Assembly: GCA_021647585.1 (NCBI GenBank)
Contig: JAKIUK010000001.1
Location: 1-64,000 of the forward strand
Origin: Methylococcaceae bacterium
GTDB lineage: Bacteria; Pseudomonadota; Gammaproteobacteria; Methylococcales; Methylomonadaceae
Direction of reading: 5' to 3'
Length of the DNA: 64,000 bases
The translations under genes were made by a program, and so were the position numbers. This document shows, piece after piece, positions 1-9,953 of this stretch (positions are counted from its first letter, which is position 1; the number at the start of each line of letters is the position of its first letter). Below the pieces are notes generated by a model, which was given only the letters and a program-made list of their open reading frames with translations, did no database searches and had not been told where the DNA came from.

Positions 1-259
1 TTATAATTTTATGAGGATAAGCCTGATGGCCCACATCCCAGACTAACTGGTCTTCCGGAGTATTAAACACATAATGCAAAGCCACCGTGAGTTCAACCGT
101 ACCCAGGCCCGCAGAAAAGTGGCCACCGGAGAGGCTGACTGTATGGGTTAAATATTCACGTAATTCCTTAGATAAATCTTTTAGTTGCAGTTTATCAAGC
201 TTGCGCACATCGGCGGGAAGGTCAATATTTTTTAGCAGTGGGTATTTTGAAAAATTCAT
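1..259 (-). CDS. dxs: 1-deoxy-D-xylulose-5-phosphate synthase, N-terminal part
   Basis: Only the first 86 codons lie in the window; the frame stays open to the left edge. Dxs is the thiamine-dependent first enzyme of the MEP isoprenoid pathway and joins pyruvate to glyceraldehyde 3-phosphate. The visible part shows the family N-terminus: a DLPADVRKL segment, then SGGHFSAGLGTVELTVALHY with the conserved His, then DQLVWDVGHQAYPHKI. The ATG at 259-257 gives the usual Dxs start. It lies on the same strand as, and about 250 bases downstream of, the hopanoid genes, which fits a supply of isoprenoid precursor for squalene. Bases 260-513 hold no gene that I can support. Confidence 0.93.
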   Translation of the reverse strand, partial: MNFSKYPLLKNIDLPADVRKLDKLQLKDLSKELREYLTHTVSLSGGHFSAGLGTVELTVALHYVFNTPEDQLVWDVGHQAYPHKII

Positions 260-513
260 AATTAATAGAGAGGTTCACGGTAGAACATTAAAATAATGCC
301 TATTTGCAATAAGGAATATACCGAAAAATAGTCGGCCATCTTATTGTTGGGAGATTTTAGTTTTAATTCTAGCCATCTTACATAGGTTAGAATTAAGTAG
401 ATAAAGCTCAATAAGGTACGCCCTGGTGCAAATAGCATCTGATTAACCCCAGCTCATACTAGTTAAGTAAGATCGTTTCAAGACAAATAAAATATGATAT
501 TTCATCACTAGAA

Positions 514-1902
514 TTATTTGTTTTTATTTTTTATTGCATGACTAGCCAGATTTTTACCTAAGTCCCAAATTGAACCAGGCACTTGATGGGTTTCACTGAT
601 TGTTTGGTCAAAAGAGTTAATTATCCAATCTCTATCTTCTAGCGTAAGATTTAGAGGAGGTAATAGTTTGACAACGTTCATACCATGCCCTGCAACTTGA
701 GTTAATATCCGATGTTCTTTAAATAAGGGAATAGTTACCATTTGACAAAAAAGTCCTTTATTGGCAGCTTCCAACATGGCCCATGCTGCTTTTAATGACA
801 AGCTTCTGGGTGATTGGAATTCAACTGCAACCATTAGTCCTTTGCCTCGCGCTTCTTTAAGGAATTCATATTTGCTGGCCATGGCATTAATTGAGCTAAT
901 AATGTCTTCGCCTATTTTGGCACTATTTTCTACTAGTTTTTCATCTTCCATAACTTGTATGGTTGCAAGACCCGCAGCCATAGCCATATTGTTTTTAGAA
1001 AATGTTGAGCCATGAACGACTGCTCTATCCATCCGGTTAAATACGGTATCCATGATTTTTTTTGTCATTGCTACTGCACCAACAGGGATGAAACCACCGG
1101 ATAATGCCTTGGCCATTAGAATCATGTCAGGTTTGACGTTCCAATGGTCTATAGCCCAGAATTTGCCTGTGCGTCCTAAACCGGTCTGAATTTCATCGGC
1201 AACAAACAAGGTGCCATATTTTTTACACAGACGTTCCACTTCAGGAAGATAGTTATCATCAGGAACATTAACGCCTTTACCTTGAATGGGTTCAACTATA
1301 AAAGCTGCAACATCTTTATTGCTTAAGGCTTTTTCTAAAGCATTAAGATCATTGAATGGGATAGCATTGCAATTGGGTAGTAAAGGTCCAAAGCCTTGTT
1401 TAAAAATTTCTTCACCGTTTAAGGATAAAGCACCTAGTGTCAGGCCATGAAAACTATGTTCGCAATGGACAATGCGTTCGCGTTTTGTGGTATAACGAGC
1501 AAACTTGATGGCCGCCTCAACTGCTTCTGTACCTGAATTGCTGAAAAACATTTTGTTAGTGTTTTCCGGTGTCGTTGCCAGAATTTTTTCAGCTAATAAT
1601 CCACTTAATAAAGAGACATCCATTTGTACTAGATTAGGCAACTCAAGTGTTAATGTTTCTTGTAAGGCACTGATAACAGTAGGGTGGTTTCGGCCAACAG
1701 CAAATACACCAAATCCACTAAGCAAGTCCAGGTATTTATTGTCATCTTCATCAAACAAGTATTGACCGAGAGCTTTTTTATAGTTTCTATCATAACCAAT
1801 AGTTCTTAACACTCTAACCATTTGGTTATTGAGGTGTTGTTCGTGTAACTCGAATTTATTATCGAAATGCTGAGAAAAAAGTTCGGCGATGCTAAAAGAC
1901 AT
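514..1902 (-). CDS. hpnO: Hopanoid aminotransferase HpnO (class III PLP enzyme)
   Basis: A 462-residue class III aminotransferase. HpnO-type enzymes aminate the side chain of bacteriohopane polyols to give aminobacteriohopanetriol and its relatives. Visible motifs are SNSGTEAVEAA (about 121-131, PLP phosphate site), VADEIQTGLGRTG (about 234-246, with the PLP-contacting Asp) and LMAKALSGG with the Schiff-base Lys at about 265. It is the last gene of a five-gene minus-strand run and begins 12 bases after hpnN ends. By sequence alone it could be an ornithine/acetylornithine-type enzyme; the hopanoid context and the N-terminal extension typical of HpnO favour the hopanoid role. Confidence 0.85.
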   Translation of the reverse strand: MSFSIAELFSQHFDNKFELHEQHLNNQMVRVLRTIGYDRNYKKALGQYLFDEDDNKYLDLLSGFGVFAVGRNHPTVISALQETLTLELPNLVQMDVSLLSGLLAEKILATTPENTNKMFFSNSGTEAVEAAIKFARYTTKRERIVHCEHSFHGLTLGALSLNGEEIFKQGFGPLLPNCNAIPFNDLNALEKALSNKDVAAFIVEPIQGKGVNVPDDNYLPEVERLCKKYGTLFVADEIQTGLGRTGKFWAIDHWNVKPDMILMAKALSGGFIPVGAVAMTKKIMDTVFNRMDRAVVHGSTFSKNNMAMAAGLATIQVMEDEKLVENSAKIGEDIISSINAMASKYEFLKEARGKGLMVAVEFQSPRSLSLKAAWAMLEAANKGLFCQMVTIPLFKEHRILTQVAGHGMNVVKLLPPLNLTLEDRDWIINSFDQTISETHQVPGSIWDLGKNLASHAIKNKNK

Positions 1903-1914
1903 GGAAAACCTCGA

Positions 1915-4533
1915 TTAAATACTGTTTGATTTGTTGCCGTAAAAAGCTGGAAGCACAATAAGCGTGCAAACTAATGTAAAGAAAATTCCTACAGCAAGTA
2001 ATAATCCCATGCTCGCCGTGCCAACGTGGGATGTAAAAGCTAAACTGCTAAAACTGCACATGGTCGTTAATGAGCTAAAAAAAACACCGCGTGCTGTACT
2101 ACTCTGTAGTATTTCTTCGTTACAGGACAGACCCGATTTGAGGCGCTGCATAATATGGATGCCGCTATCGACGCCCATTCCCATCAGTAAAGGCAGTGCA
2201 ATAATATTGGCAAAGTTAAATGAATTGTTCAGTAATACATTGGTTGCTCCGGTTAATAAACCCGCAAGTAGAAGAGGGCCTATAACCAATAAGGTGCCTT
2301 TTAGTTCTCTAAGAATGAAAAATAACAGTAGGAAAATAGCGAAAATAGCACCGGTAAAAGCCTGGGTAAAAGCTTTGACGACAGCGGTGCCTGACGCTTG
2401 GTCTGCAACGGGTAGACCTGATGATGATGGAGCTGCCGCTTGAACTTCTGCAACAAATTGTTTTAAATTTTCTACTTTGTTTTGATCTTTTTCCGGTGTA
2501 ATAAGAATTTTATAAAGTCCATTAGGGCTTAGCCAATGCGAGCGAATATAATCTGGCAAATCTGTTAATTGATAAGGTGTCGCGGCTAAACTGGTTCTCA
2601 GGCGCTGCATGGTGTAGGGTAATAGACCCAAAATACTTTCTTCTAGGGTATTATAAGGTTCATTATCTGCCTCAATATGACTATTTAAAAATTGAGTTAT
2701 ATTTTTATGCAGTAGCTCCAATGTTGCTCTTGGGGCATTTGTAGTTTCATTTTTAAGTGCTTCGATAATATTTGAATTGAAAACCAGTAAGGCTTTTTTA
2801 GTATTGGTTTCTGTTAATTCATTATCAAAATTATTGAGCTGATTACCTAAAACAAGATCCAGTTCTTCAATAATTTCCAGTTTTTCATCCTGATTTTTAG
2901 CTTCAAGGTCACTCAGGAAAATAGTATTGTGAACGGATGGTAATTGTTCCAGTTTTTGAGCTAATTTTGTTGCATTTTCTAAGTTGGAGGCAAGGACAGA
3001 GAGTGTAAAAGGCGAATCAGTTTGTGACTTAAGTAGTTCTTTTATGGTTGAAACGGATTCACTGTTAGGGTCTCTTAAATTAATAGGATTAGAGTCAAAA
3101 ACCAGTTGTGTTAACAACATGCCGGAGAGCAGGGCAAATATGATTGAAAAAACACGAATTCCAGTTGAGTGACGAAACGGAAAGGTTGCAAAAGATCCAA
3201 GTGTGAAAGTAGAACGGATTGGCTTGACGTTGTTGATAGAAAATATAGTTAACAACGCAGGTAATACTGTTAATGAAATTAGTAGTCCGATAAACATGCC
3301 GCCTGCTGAAATAATACCCAGTTCAGAAACGCCTGAATAATCAGTGGGTATAAAAGCTAAGAAACCCATCGATGTAGTAATGGCACATAAAAAAATTGAA
3401 AAACCTACTGTATGTATACTGTCGCTAATGGCGTCTTTGTTTCCCATGCCCTGAACACGGCACTCCCTATAATGTAAACAAATATGTATAGCATAATCGA
3501 CGCCTAGCCCGATATATAACACGGCAAAAGCAATAGAGATCAAATTTAGATGACCGATTGAAATAGTAGCAAAGCCAGCGGTTAAAATAAGTCCCATTAT
3601 TAATACGATAAATGTGGCCAGCAGTAATTTAAATGATCGTAAGCCAATCCATAGTGAGGTGCAGACCAGTATCAAAGAGGCGATACCAGCAATAGCAGCG
3701 CCTTTACTTACACTTTCTAGTTCTTCATGTTCCAGGGCGGTTTCACCCGTAATACGAATCCTGACGCCTGGTTTGTCATGCATTACCAGATTGACTGTTT
3801 TTCTTGCTGCAGTTAGCGTATGTTCTGCAGGCATGATTTCATCAAAGTTCATTTTGGGTCTGGCAATAACAATTGTACGGTTAGTTTCAGTGTTGAGTTT
3901 GTCTGCTGCTAACAGGTTTTGCCACGATACATGGAAAGGCTGGGCATTCAGTTGGTGAGAAATGGCATCATTGATTGCAAGTAACAATGGATTAAGATCC
4001 ATAGGTAGAGACTGATCTGATTTCTTTAATGCCTGGGAGATAATATCGAACAAACCTTTCAGATGATAGTGTTGAGACAGATAACCAATAAAAGGCTGCG
4101 CATCGGTTAATTTTTCTGCAAGATCTTCCAGTTCATTCTGATCTAGAAAAAGTAAAGCCTGTTGTCTAAAAAAATCATTTTCAGTCGGTATATAGACAGA
4201 AGAAAAGCTATCAGTCTGAACACTTAATTGCTCTGCAACTAAATTGGCAGCTTGTGATGTTTCTTCTGGTGTAGGGGCATCGACAACTAAAATAATAACA
4301 CCAGCATCTTGAGGGAACTCTGCTTCTATACGTAAACGATTTTTCTGGAAGGGCAGGTCGGGCGACAGCATTTCAGCTGTGTTGGTATTGACTCCAAGGT
4401 TGTGTGCAGTGTAATACAGGCTTGCTGCACTTAACAAAACAGTGAACAGAATTAAAAGCCAGGGAAAACGAAGAACTTGACTACCCCACCAGCATAAAAA
4501 CCGGTCAATTATTGAAGAAGAAAGTGTGCTCAT
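1915..4533 (-). CDS. hpnN: Hopanoid transporter HpnN (RND/MMPL family)
   Basis: An 872-residue RND-superfamily membrane protein. HpnN is the inner-membrane transporter needed to move hopanoids to the outer membrane. It has the two-fold RND layout: one N-terminal membrane helix (about 22-42), a large periplasmic domain, a block of five helices (about 280-430, with GLGVDYAIHI), a second helix near 455, a second periplasmic domain, and a final block (about 730-868, with GMGVDSGIHIMQRLKSG). Its start overlaps the end of hpnG by four bases (ATGA), so the two are probably translationally coupled. The length matches the family. Confidence 0.88.
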   Translation of the reverse strand: MSTLSSSIIDRFLCWWGSQVLRFPWLLILFTVLLSAASLYYTAHNLGVNTNTAEMLSPDLPFQKNRLRIEAEFPQDAGVIILVVDAPTPEETSQAANLVAEQLSVQTDSFSSVYIPTENDFFRQQALLFLDQNELEDLAEKLTDAQPFIGYLSQHYHLKGLFDIISQALKKSDQSLPMDLNPLLLAINDAISHQLNAQPFHVSWQNLLAADKLNTETNRTIVIARPKMNFDEIMPAEHTLTAARKTVNLVMHDKPGVRIRITGETALEHEELESVSKGAAIAGIASLILVCTSLWIGLRSFKLLLATFIVLIMGLILTAGFATISIGHLNLISIAFAVLYIGLGVDYAIHICLHYRECRVQGMGNKDAISDSIHTVGFSIFLCAITTSMGFLAFIPTDYSGVSELGIISAGGMFIGLLISLTVLPALLTIFSINNVKPIRSTFTLGSFATFPFRHSTGIRVFSIIFALLSGMLLTQLVFDSNPINLRDPNSESVSTIKELLKSQTDSPFTLSVLASNLENATKLAQKLEQLPSVHNTIFLSDLEAKNQDEKLEIIEELDLVLGNQLNNFDNELTETNTKKALLVFNSNIIEALKNETTNAPRATLELLHKNITQFLNSHIEADNEPYNTLEESILGLLPYTMQRLRTSLAATPYQLTDLPDYIRSHWLSPNGLYKILITPEKDQNKVENLKQFVAEVQAAAPSSSGLPVADQASGTAVVKAFTQAFTGAIFAIFLLLFFILRELKGTLLVIGPLLLAGLLTGATNVLLNNSFNFANIIALPLLMGMGVDSGIHIMQRLKSGLSCNEEILQSSTARGVFFSSLTTMCSFSSLAFTSHVGTASMGLLLAVGIFFTLVCTLIVLPAFYGNKSNSI

Positions 4534-5261
4534 TTGATGGCTGTATTTTGTTCAAAACCGACGATTATATCAAGTTGGTTTGCGACTAACTTTAATTTGT
4601 TTTTTGCAGCGTTAAAATGTAGACCGAGTTTGATTAAACCGGGCAGTTCACTTGGGTGAGTCAGTAGAAACCAGAGTAGTTTGGCAAGGATAATATCACC
4701 TTGCTTGTTGAGCGCATAGCTAACCGCTTTAGGTAAACTCATAGATACAGGGTCTGCAATACAACGAATGACAAGAACGGGAATTTTATATTCTATGGCT
4801 ATTTTTGCAACGGCAATACTTTCCATATCCAGTGCTATGGCTCTGGTTTGTTTGTGGATTAATTTTTTATCTGCACTTTCCGCAACAATAAAACTGCTTT
4901 CAGCCAGTGGCCCCGTATATGGATTAAGTGGTGATAAATGATCAAGGACATTTTCTAACCAAGGGGTATTTATATGAAGATTAGAAAATTGTCTTTGTTC
5001 TTCCGTTATTAAAGTTTGAGGTAAAACGAGATCTCCAGGATGTAAATTAACTTTTAGAGCAGCAGCACAGCCCCAGCTAATTAATCTTTTGGCGCCTTTG
5101 TTAATGAGTAGCTGGCTCGCTTTAGTCGCATTTTCAGGGCCTGCACCTGAACATGCGACTAAGATGTTTTCATTAATAAAAAAACAGTCACCCTTGCATA
5201 TTTTTTTGCTGGTGAGACTGCTGATTTCTTCAGGTAGTGCAACAATAATTCCGGTGATCAC
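4530..5261 (-). CDS. hpnG: Adenosylhopane nucleosidase/phosphorylase HpnG
   Basis: A 243-residue nucleoside phosphorylase family protein. HpnG releases adenine from adenosylhopane, the step after HpnH, leading to ribosylhopane or its phosphate. Visible signs are the N-terminal GIIVALPEE, a CSGAGPENA loop (about 33-41), a WGCAAAL segment and LDMESIAVAKIA (about 144-155), the purine-phosphorylase Met-Glu-Ser substrate motif. It overlaps squalene-hopene cyclase upstream and hpnN downstream by four bases each, consistent with one tightly coupled operon. Confidence 0.86.
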   Translation of the reverse strand: MITGIIVALPEEISSLTSKKICKGDCFFINENILVACSGAGPENATKASQLLINKGAKRLISWGCAAALKVNLHPGDLVLPQTLITEEQRQFSNLHINTPWLENVLDHLSPLNPYTGPLAESSFIVAESADKKLIHKQTRAIALDMESIAVAKIAIEYKIPVLVIRCIADPVSMSLPKAVSYALNKQGDIILAKLLWFLLTHPSELPGLIKLGLHFNAAKNKLKLVANQLDIIVGFEQNTAIK

Positions 5262-7213
5262 TTTTTAGTAAGCTCGTTGCGATAGCGAGCTAAAGCCCAA
5301 AGAGGAAAAAATTTATCATAGCCATGATATTTTAGAAAAAAGACTTTAGGAAACCCCGGTGCGGTAAAACATTTATCATCCCAAACGCCATCGGTTTGTT
5401 GCTTGCTAAGAATAAATTCTATACCTGATTTAACTTCAGGGCTATTTACTTCGCCTGCCGCCATAAGTCCTAAAACAGCCCAGGCTGTTTGAAATGAGGT
5501 ACTAAAATGATATTTTCCGCTGTATTTTTCAATTTCATAATAACTTTTATTGTCTTCACCCCATCCCCCGTCATGGCGTTGAACACTTTTAAGGTAACTG
5601 ACTGCTTTAGTAAACATTGGATCTGTTTTGGGAATGTTCGTTTGTTCCAGGCCTAATAATACAGACCAGGTGCCATAGATATAGTTAGTTCCCCAGCGAC
5701 CAAACCAGGAGCCGTCGTGTTCTTGTTCACTACGGATGTATTCAATAGTACGTTCCAGAGCGGGTATATATTCATCATGATTTTGTGCAACTTTAGCCAT
5801 TAACATGGCACATCTGGCACTTACATCTGCTGTTGGTGGGTCGAGTAAGGCACCATGGTCTGCAAAAGGAATTTCATCCAGATAATAGTAAGTATTGTCC
5901 ACATCAAATGCGCCATAACCCCCATTGAGTGACTGCATACCAACAATCCAGCGTGTTGCTCTGTGGATTGATTCATCAAGGTCTGGAATAGTAGAGTCTG
6001 CCATTGCAAAAGCAACGACAGCGGTATCATCAACATCAGGATAATGGGGGTTTTCAAACTGGAATGCCCAGCCACCCCCTTCAACATCAGGTCGGGTTAC
6101 GCGCCAGTCTCCCGGTTGATCGGAAAGTTGTTTGCTTTTTAGCCAATCATAAGCGCGAGTCAGGCTTTCACTATTTCCTTGCTTATCTGCTTCTTGCAGA
6201 GCCAGTGCAGCTAAACCTGTATCCCATACCGGAGATAAACAAGGTTGGCAATAGGCATCGTTTTCATTAATAACTAATAATTTATCAATGGCCTTACGAG
6301 CGGTAATAACGTGCTCATGATCTTCAGGATAGCCAAGTAATAACAGGGTTTCGTAAGCATTTACCATAGCGGGAAAGATTCCACCTAAGCCGTCTTCTCC
6401 ATTTAAACGCTCAGTAAACCAGGCAACCGCTTTTTCTACAGCTAAATCAGTCAGTTTTTTAGGGTAAAATCTACGGGTTACTCGTCCCAGTCTATCTAGT
6501 GCTAAAAAAAATTTGTTGAGTCGAGTACGTTCAGGAAAATAATGTTTTTCTTTATCAGGGTCGATAAGAAAAAGTTCACGAACACCCACTTTATTAGGGT
6601 TTTTTGCAGTAGCTTTAAATGTACATAAAATAAATAAAGGTACCATTACTGTCCGTGACCAATAGGACACTTTATCCAAATGGAAAGGGAACCATTTGGG
6701 AAGCAGCATGATCTCGACAGGAATATAGGGTACACCACGCCACGGAAGTTGTTCAAAAATAGCTAATGCAATACGAGTGAAAACGTTGGCTTTAGCTGCT
6801 CCCCCCTGACTTAGGATATATGCTCTATTCTTTTTCATGTGAGGCGCATCAATAGAATCGCCAGCCATTTTTAAAGCATAATAAGTTTTAATACTAGCGC
6901 TTATATCCCCTTCGCCGCCAGTAAATAAGGGGTAGTATCCTTCTTCTGATTGCCTTGATCTTAGATAATTTGCAATTTTGGCCTGCAGTTCTTCGTTAAT
7001 ATCATCAAGATAATGCATCATCATGATGTATTCAGCTGGAATAGAGCAGTCTGCTTCCAGTTCAAATACCCAAAAACCTTCTTCATCTTGTAGATTCAGC
7101 AGCTGTTCCTGCGCTTTGTTTATAGCACTATCAAGATTATATTTGCGCTTGTTGGGTGTTGAGGTATTAGGTATTTCACTACATATAGGGTGTTGAATGG
7201 AATCATCAAACAT
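5258..7213 (-). CDS. shc: Squalene-hopene cyclase
   Basis: A 651-residue cyclase that turns squalene into hopene/diplopterol at the membrane. The catalytic DVDDTA acid motif is at about 393-398, and several QW-type repeats are present (for example SLNGGYGAFD, EQEHDGSWFGRWG, VQRHDGGWGE and KQQTDGVWDD). The start at 7213 has a GAGG ribosome-binding site nine bases upstream. An alternative ATG at 7228 overlaps the squalene synthase stop as ATGA but has a poor binding site, and the still longer frame to 7258 is unlikely. In either case translation is closely linked to the upstream gene. Confidence 0.95.
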   Translation of the reverse strand: MFDDSIQHPICSEIPNTSTPNKRKYNLDSAINKAQEQLLNLQDEEGFWVFELEADCSIPAEYIMMMHYLDDINEELQAKIANYLRSRQSEEGYYPLFTGGEGDISASIKTYYALKMAGDSIDAPHMKKNRAYILSQGGAAKANVFTRIALAIFEQLPWRGVPYIPVEIMLLPKWFPFHLDKVSYWSRTVMVPLFILCTFKATAKNPNKVGVRELFLIDPDKEKHYFPERTRLNKFFLALDRLGRVTRRFYPKKLTDLAVEKAVAWFTERLNGEDGLGGIFPAMVNAYETLLLLGYPEDHEHVITARKAIDKLLVINENDAYCQPCLSPVWDTGLAALALQEADKQGNSESLTRAYDWLKSKQLSDQPGDWRVTRPDVEGGGWAFQFENPHYPDVDDTAVVAFAMADSTIPDLDESIHRATRWIVGMQSLNGGYGAFDVDNTYYYLDEIPFADHGALLDPPTADVSARCAMLMAKVAQNHDEYIPALERTIEYIRSEQEHDGSWFGRWGTNYIYGTWSVLLGLEQTNIPKTDPMFTKAVSYLKSVQRHDGGWGEDNKSYYEIEKYSGKYHFSTSFQTAWAVLGLMAAGEVNSPEVKSGIEFILSKQQTDGVWDDKCFTAPGFPKVFFLKYHGYDKFFPLWALARYRNELTKK

Positions 7214-7224
7214 GGTGTTGTACC

Positions 7225-8313
7225 TCATTCTTTTGCGGTTTGTGGAGCATATTGCCAATCTGGAGTCTTAAGCGGTCGGCTGATTACATTAAATAGTAAA
7301 GATAAAAGCATATTGCTACGGGCCGTTAATTTACAGGCGAGGATAGTCGTTTTGACATCTTTGCGTGTAATTTTCACCTGATCAGAATCATTGAATCCCA
7401 GGTTATTCTTGATGTTTTTTAGTGTAAGAACAGCCATCCCTATAGCCCATAAACAAAAATTTCGAAGTCCTGTTTCATTAGCAGGTATGAGTTGCGTGTA
7501 TTGCAAGGCATTTTGTAAATGCTGGTCGGCTATGCTGATTAAATGTTCCAAGCCTAGCCGAAAATTGTCATCATTTGTATCGGGTGTCAGGTTATTAAGA
7601 TCAAAGCATGTCTCAATAAAAATATCCTGGGGTAGCCAGCACACATCTCGTTTTGCATCGTCCCAGATATCTTTCAGAATGTTTGTCATCTGCAAGCCTT
7701 GGCCGAACGAGATGGATAGTTTCAATAATTCATCCTTATGAGTATTAATGTCAGCGGAATAATGACAAAAAAGTTTTGCCAGCATTTCTCCCACACAGCC
7801 AGCGACGTAATAACAATAGTCATCCATGTCCGCCATGGTTTTTACACCAGCATGTAAATCCAGTGCCTGGAATATAGGCATGCCTTTTGCCATAGTTTCA
7901 ACACAACAGGATAGCGCATCAATTTGTTCTGAATCAAAGGAATGAGTAATCTCAATAACTCTAGGTGTTAAATGAATTAAACTATGCTCCGCCAGGATAG
8001 TTTGATCTGAAAGTAGAGGGGCTAACTCTTCTGCAAAGGCTGCGGCGTTATTACCTGTTTTAACAATATCTATAAAAGCTGAGCAGAAATGTTTTTTTTG
8101 TTCAACAGTGAGTGAAACTTCATCTTCAATTGTGTCTACTATCCGGCATAGTAGGTATGCGTTGGCAACTGCCGGATAAAGTTGATCAGGCAGTTGAGGA
8201 ATAGTTAAGGCAAAAGTCCGCGATACGCCTTCCAGTAAAACAGCTTGCAACTCATTATTAGAAAGGTGAAGGAGAGACTCTGGGTTTTCTATGGATATTT
8301 GAGGTCCGTTCAT
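7225..8313 (-). CDS. Squalene synthase (farnesyl-diphosphate farnesyltransferase)
   Basis: A 362-residue trans-prenyl head-to-head synthase. It condenses two farnesyl diphosphates to squalene using NADPH. The motifs are those of true, eukaryote-like squalene synthases: GVSRTFALTIPQLP (about 29-42), the first Asp-rich site DTIED (60-64), DYCYYVAGCVGEML (about 165-178) and the second Asp-rich site QMTNILKDIWDD (about 208-219). Most bacterial hopanoid clusters instead use the three-protein HpnC-HpnD-HpnE route, and none of those genes is in this window. It is the first gene of the minus-strand operon; no clear ribosome-binding site precedes its ATG. Confidence 0.9.
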   Translation of the reverse strand: MNGPQISIENPESLLHLSNNELQAVLLEGVSRTFALTIPQLPDQLYPAVANAYLLCRIVDTIEDEVSLTVEQKKHFCSAFIDIVKTGNNAAAFAEELAPLLSDQTILAEHSLIHLTPRVIEITHSFDSEQIDALSCCVETMAKGMPIFQALDLHAGVKTMADMDDYCYYVAGCVGEMLAKLFCHYSADINTHKDELLKLSISFGQGLQMTNILKDIWDDAKRDVCWLPQDIFIETCFDLNNLTPDTNDDNFRLGLEHLISIADQHLQNALQYTQLIPANETGLRNFCLWAIGMAVLTLKNIKNNLGFNDSDQVKITRKDVKTTILACKLTARSNMLLSLLFNVISRPLKTPDWQYAPQTAKE

Positions 8314-8765
8314 ATTAATTGCAGGTGCAGATTATAGTTTGTTTAGGGCAATAATAGCCTTTTTGTTGGTGTTTTGCAAAAAAATGTTGTTTTTAATACA
8401 AATCTTGTTGTGGCTGCAATATTTAACTCCATGTTGGACGTTAATTAAAAAGATTAATTTATTTTATTATAATTATTAGTAGCTTGTGTGTCGTTGGATC
8501 AGAAGTTTTATTTGAGAGACTTTGTTGTATTTATGGAAAGTATAGGTAAAATAATGCCTAAAAAATATTAAATGTTGTTTTTTTGTGTAGATTAAGGTGG
8601 TTTCTGTTCAAAAAAGATAGTATTCTAGAGAACATTTATAAGCTATCGTATTCCTTAATTGCATCCGTTAAAGTCTATATTGTTATTGATGTTTAGGGTG
8701 TGTTGTTGTTTTTTTACAACTACAGTAGCTGTGTTTTTCTTATATTATTTTTTTGGAGTAGCCAA
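8314..8765. other. Divergent intergenic region between the two hopanoid operons
   Basis: An AT-rich 452-base region between the squalene synthase start (minus strand) and hpnH (plus strand). It must hold the promoters for both operons. I could not pick out a -35/-10 pair with acceptable spacing. An open frame reads into hpnH from a GTG at 8700, but the hpnH start at 8766 has a better ribosome-binding site. Confidence 0.6.
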
Positions 8766-9869
8766 ATGAGTGTTCCTTTACGTCAGCAGTTGGCAGTTGG
8801 TAGTTATTTAATTAAGCAAAAATTGAAAGGGGTTGAAAAATATCCTCTTGTTCTTATGTTGGAACCATTGTATCGCTGTAATCTGGCTTGTGCCGGTTGT
8901 GGAAAAATCGATCATCCAGATGATATTTTAGATAAACGTCTTTCTGTTAAGGAATGTTTAGACGCAGTCGATGAATGTGGAGCACCTATGGTTTCAATTC
9001 CTGGTGGAGAACCATTGATCCATAAGGAAATGCCTGAAATAGTGAAAGGTATTGTAGAAAGAAAGAAATTTGTTTATCTATGTACCAATGCATTGTTGTT
9101 AAAGAAGAAGATTAAGGATTATACGCCATCGCCTTATTTAACATTTTCTATTCATTTGGATGGAAATAAAGAACGGCATGATAATTCTGTTTGCCAGGAT
9201 GGGGTTTTTGATATTGCTGTTGAGGCAATTAAATTAGCATTGGATAAAGGATTTAGAGTTACAGTAAATTGCACTTTATTTCAAGGAGAAAAAGCTGAAG
9301 AAGTTGCTGAGTTTTTAGATTTTGTTACTGAATTAGGTGTTGAAGGAGTCACTATTGCTCCAGGTTTCAGCTATGAACATGCACCTAAGCAAGATGTGTT
9401 TATCAAAGGGAAAGATGTTAAAGATTTGTTCAGAGGGATTTTTTCCATAGGAAAAAATCGTAAATGGAAGATAAATCATTCTTCTTTATATCTGGATTTT
9501 CTTGCCGGTAATCAGGCTTATGAATGCACACCATGGGGAAACCCTACCCGTAGTGTATTTGGTTGGCAGAAACCTTGTTATTTATTAGCTGATGAAGGGT
9601 ATGTTGATACATTTCAAGAGTTATTAGATACCACTCCCTGGGAAAAGTATGGCAATGTACATAACCCTAAATGTGCAAATTGCATGGCACATTGTGGTTA
9701 TGAAGCAACCGCGGTAGAGGATATGCTAGCTAATCCTCTTAAAGGGATGATGGTGTCTTTAAAAGGACCCAAAACTACGGGAGATATGGTTGAGGTAGCT
9801 ACTCCTGATTATTCTGAACAAGGTGAACCATCATCGCTATCAGAAATTCCGGTTAAAGTTGAATCTTGA
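8766..9869 (+). CDS. hpnH: Adenosyl-hopene transferase HpnH (radical SAM)
   Basis: A 367-residue radical SAM enzyme that adds the 5'-deoxyadenosyl group to diploptene, giving adenosylhopane, the precursor of all extended hopanoids. The radical SAM cluster motif is RCNLACAGC, with cysteines at 38, 42 and 45, followed by the glycine-rich SIPGGEPLIH. A C-terminal Cys group (CTPWGNPTRS, then KPCY and CANCMAHCGYEA) matches the HpnH family. The start at 8766 is preceded by GGAG about eight bases upstream. It heads the plus-strand operon with hpnM and mlaA. Confidence 0.94.
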   Translation: MSVPLRQQLAVGSYLIKQKLKGVEKYPLVLMLEPLYRCNLACAGCGKIDHPDDILDKRLSVKECLDAVDECGAPMVSIPGGEPLIHKEMPEIVKGIVERKKFVYLCTNALLLKKKIKDYTPSPYLTFSIHLDGNKERHDNSVCQDGVFDIAVEAIKLALDKGFRVTVNCTLFQGEKAEEVAEFLDFVTELGVEGVTIAPGFSYEHAPKQDVFIKGKDVKDLFRGIFSIGKNRKWKINHSSLYLDFLAGNQAYECTPWGNPTRSVFGWQKPCYLLADEGYVDTFQELLDTTPWEKYGNVHNPKCANCMAHCGYEATAVEDMLANPLKGMMVSLKGPKTTGDMVEVATPDYSEQGEPSSLSEIPVKVES

Positions 9870-9953
9870 TAGATTAACGTGAAAAGTTGTTCTTGGATTT
9901 TTAAAATAATTATTAAGAAGCTGATATTTGCCTTGGGAGATTGTGTTTTGGTA

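Noticed and set aside
8700..8765. 22-codon N-terminal extension of HpnH from a GTG
   Set aside because: The internal ATG at 8766 has a proper GGAG site and gives the family's usual N-terminus.
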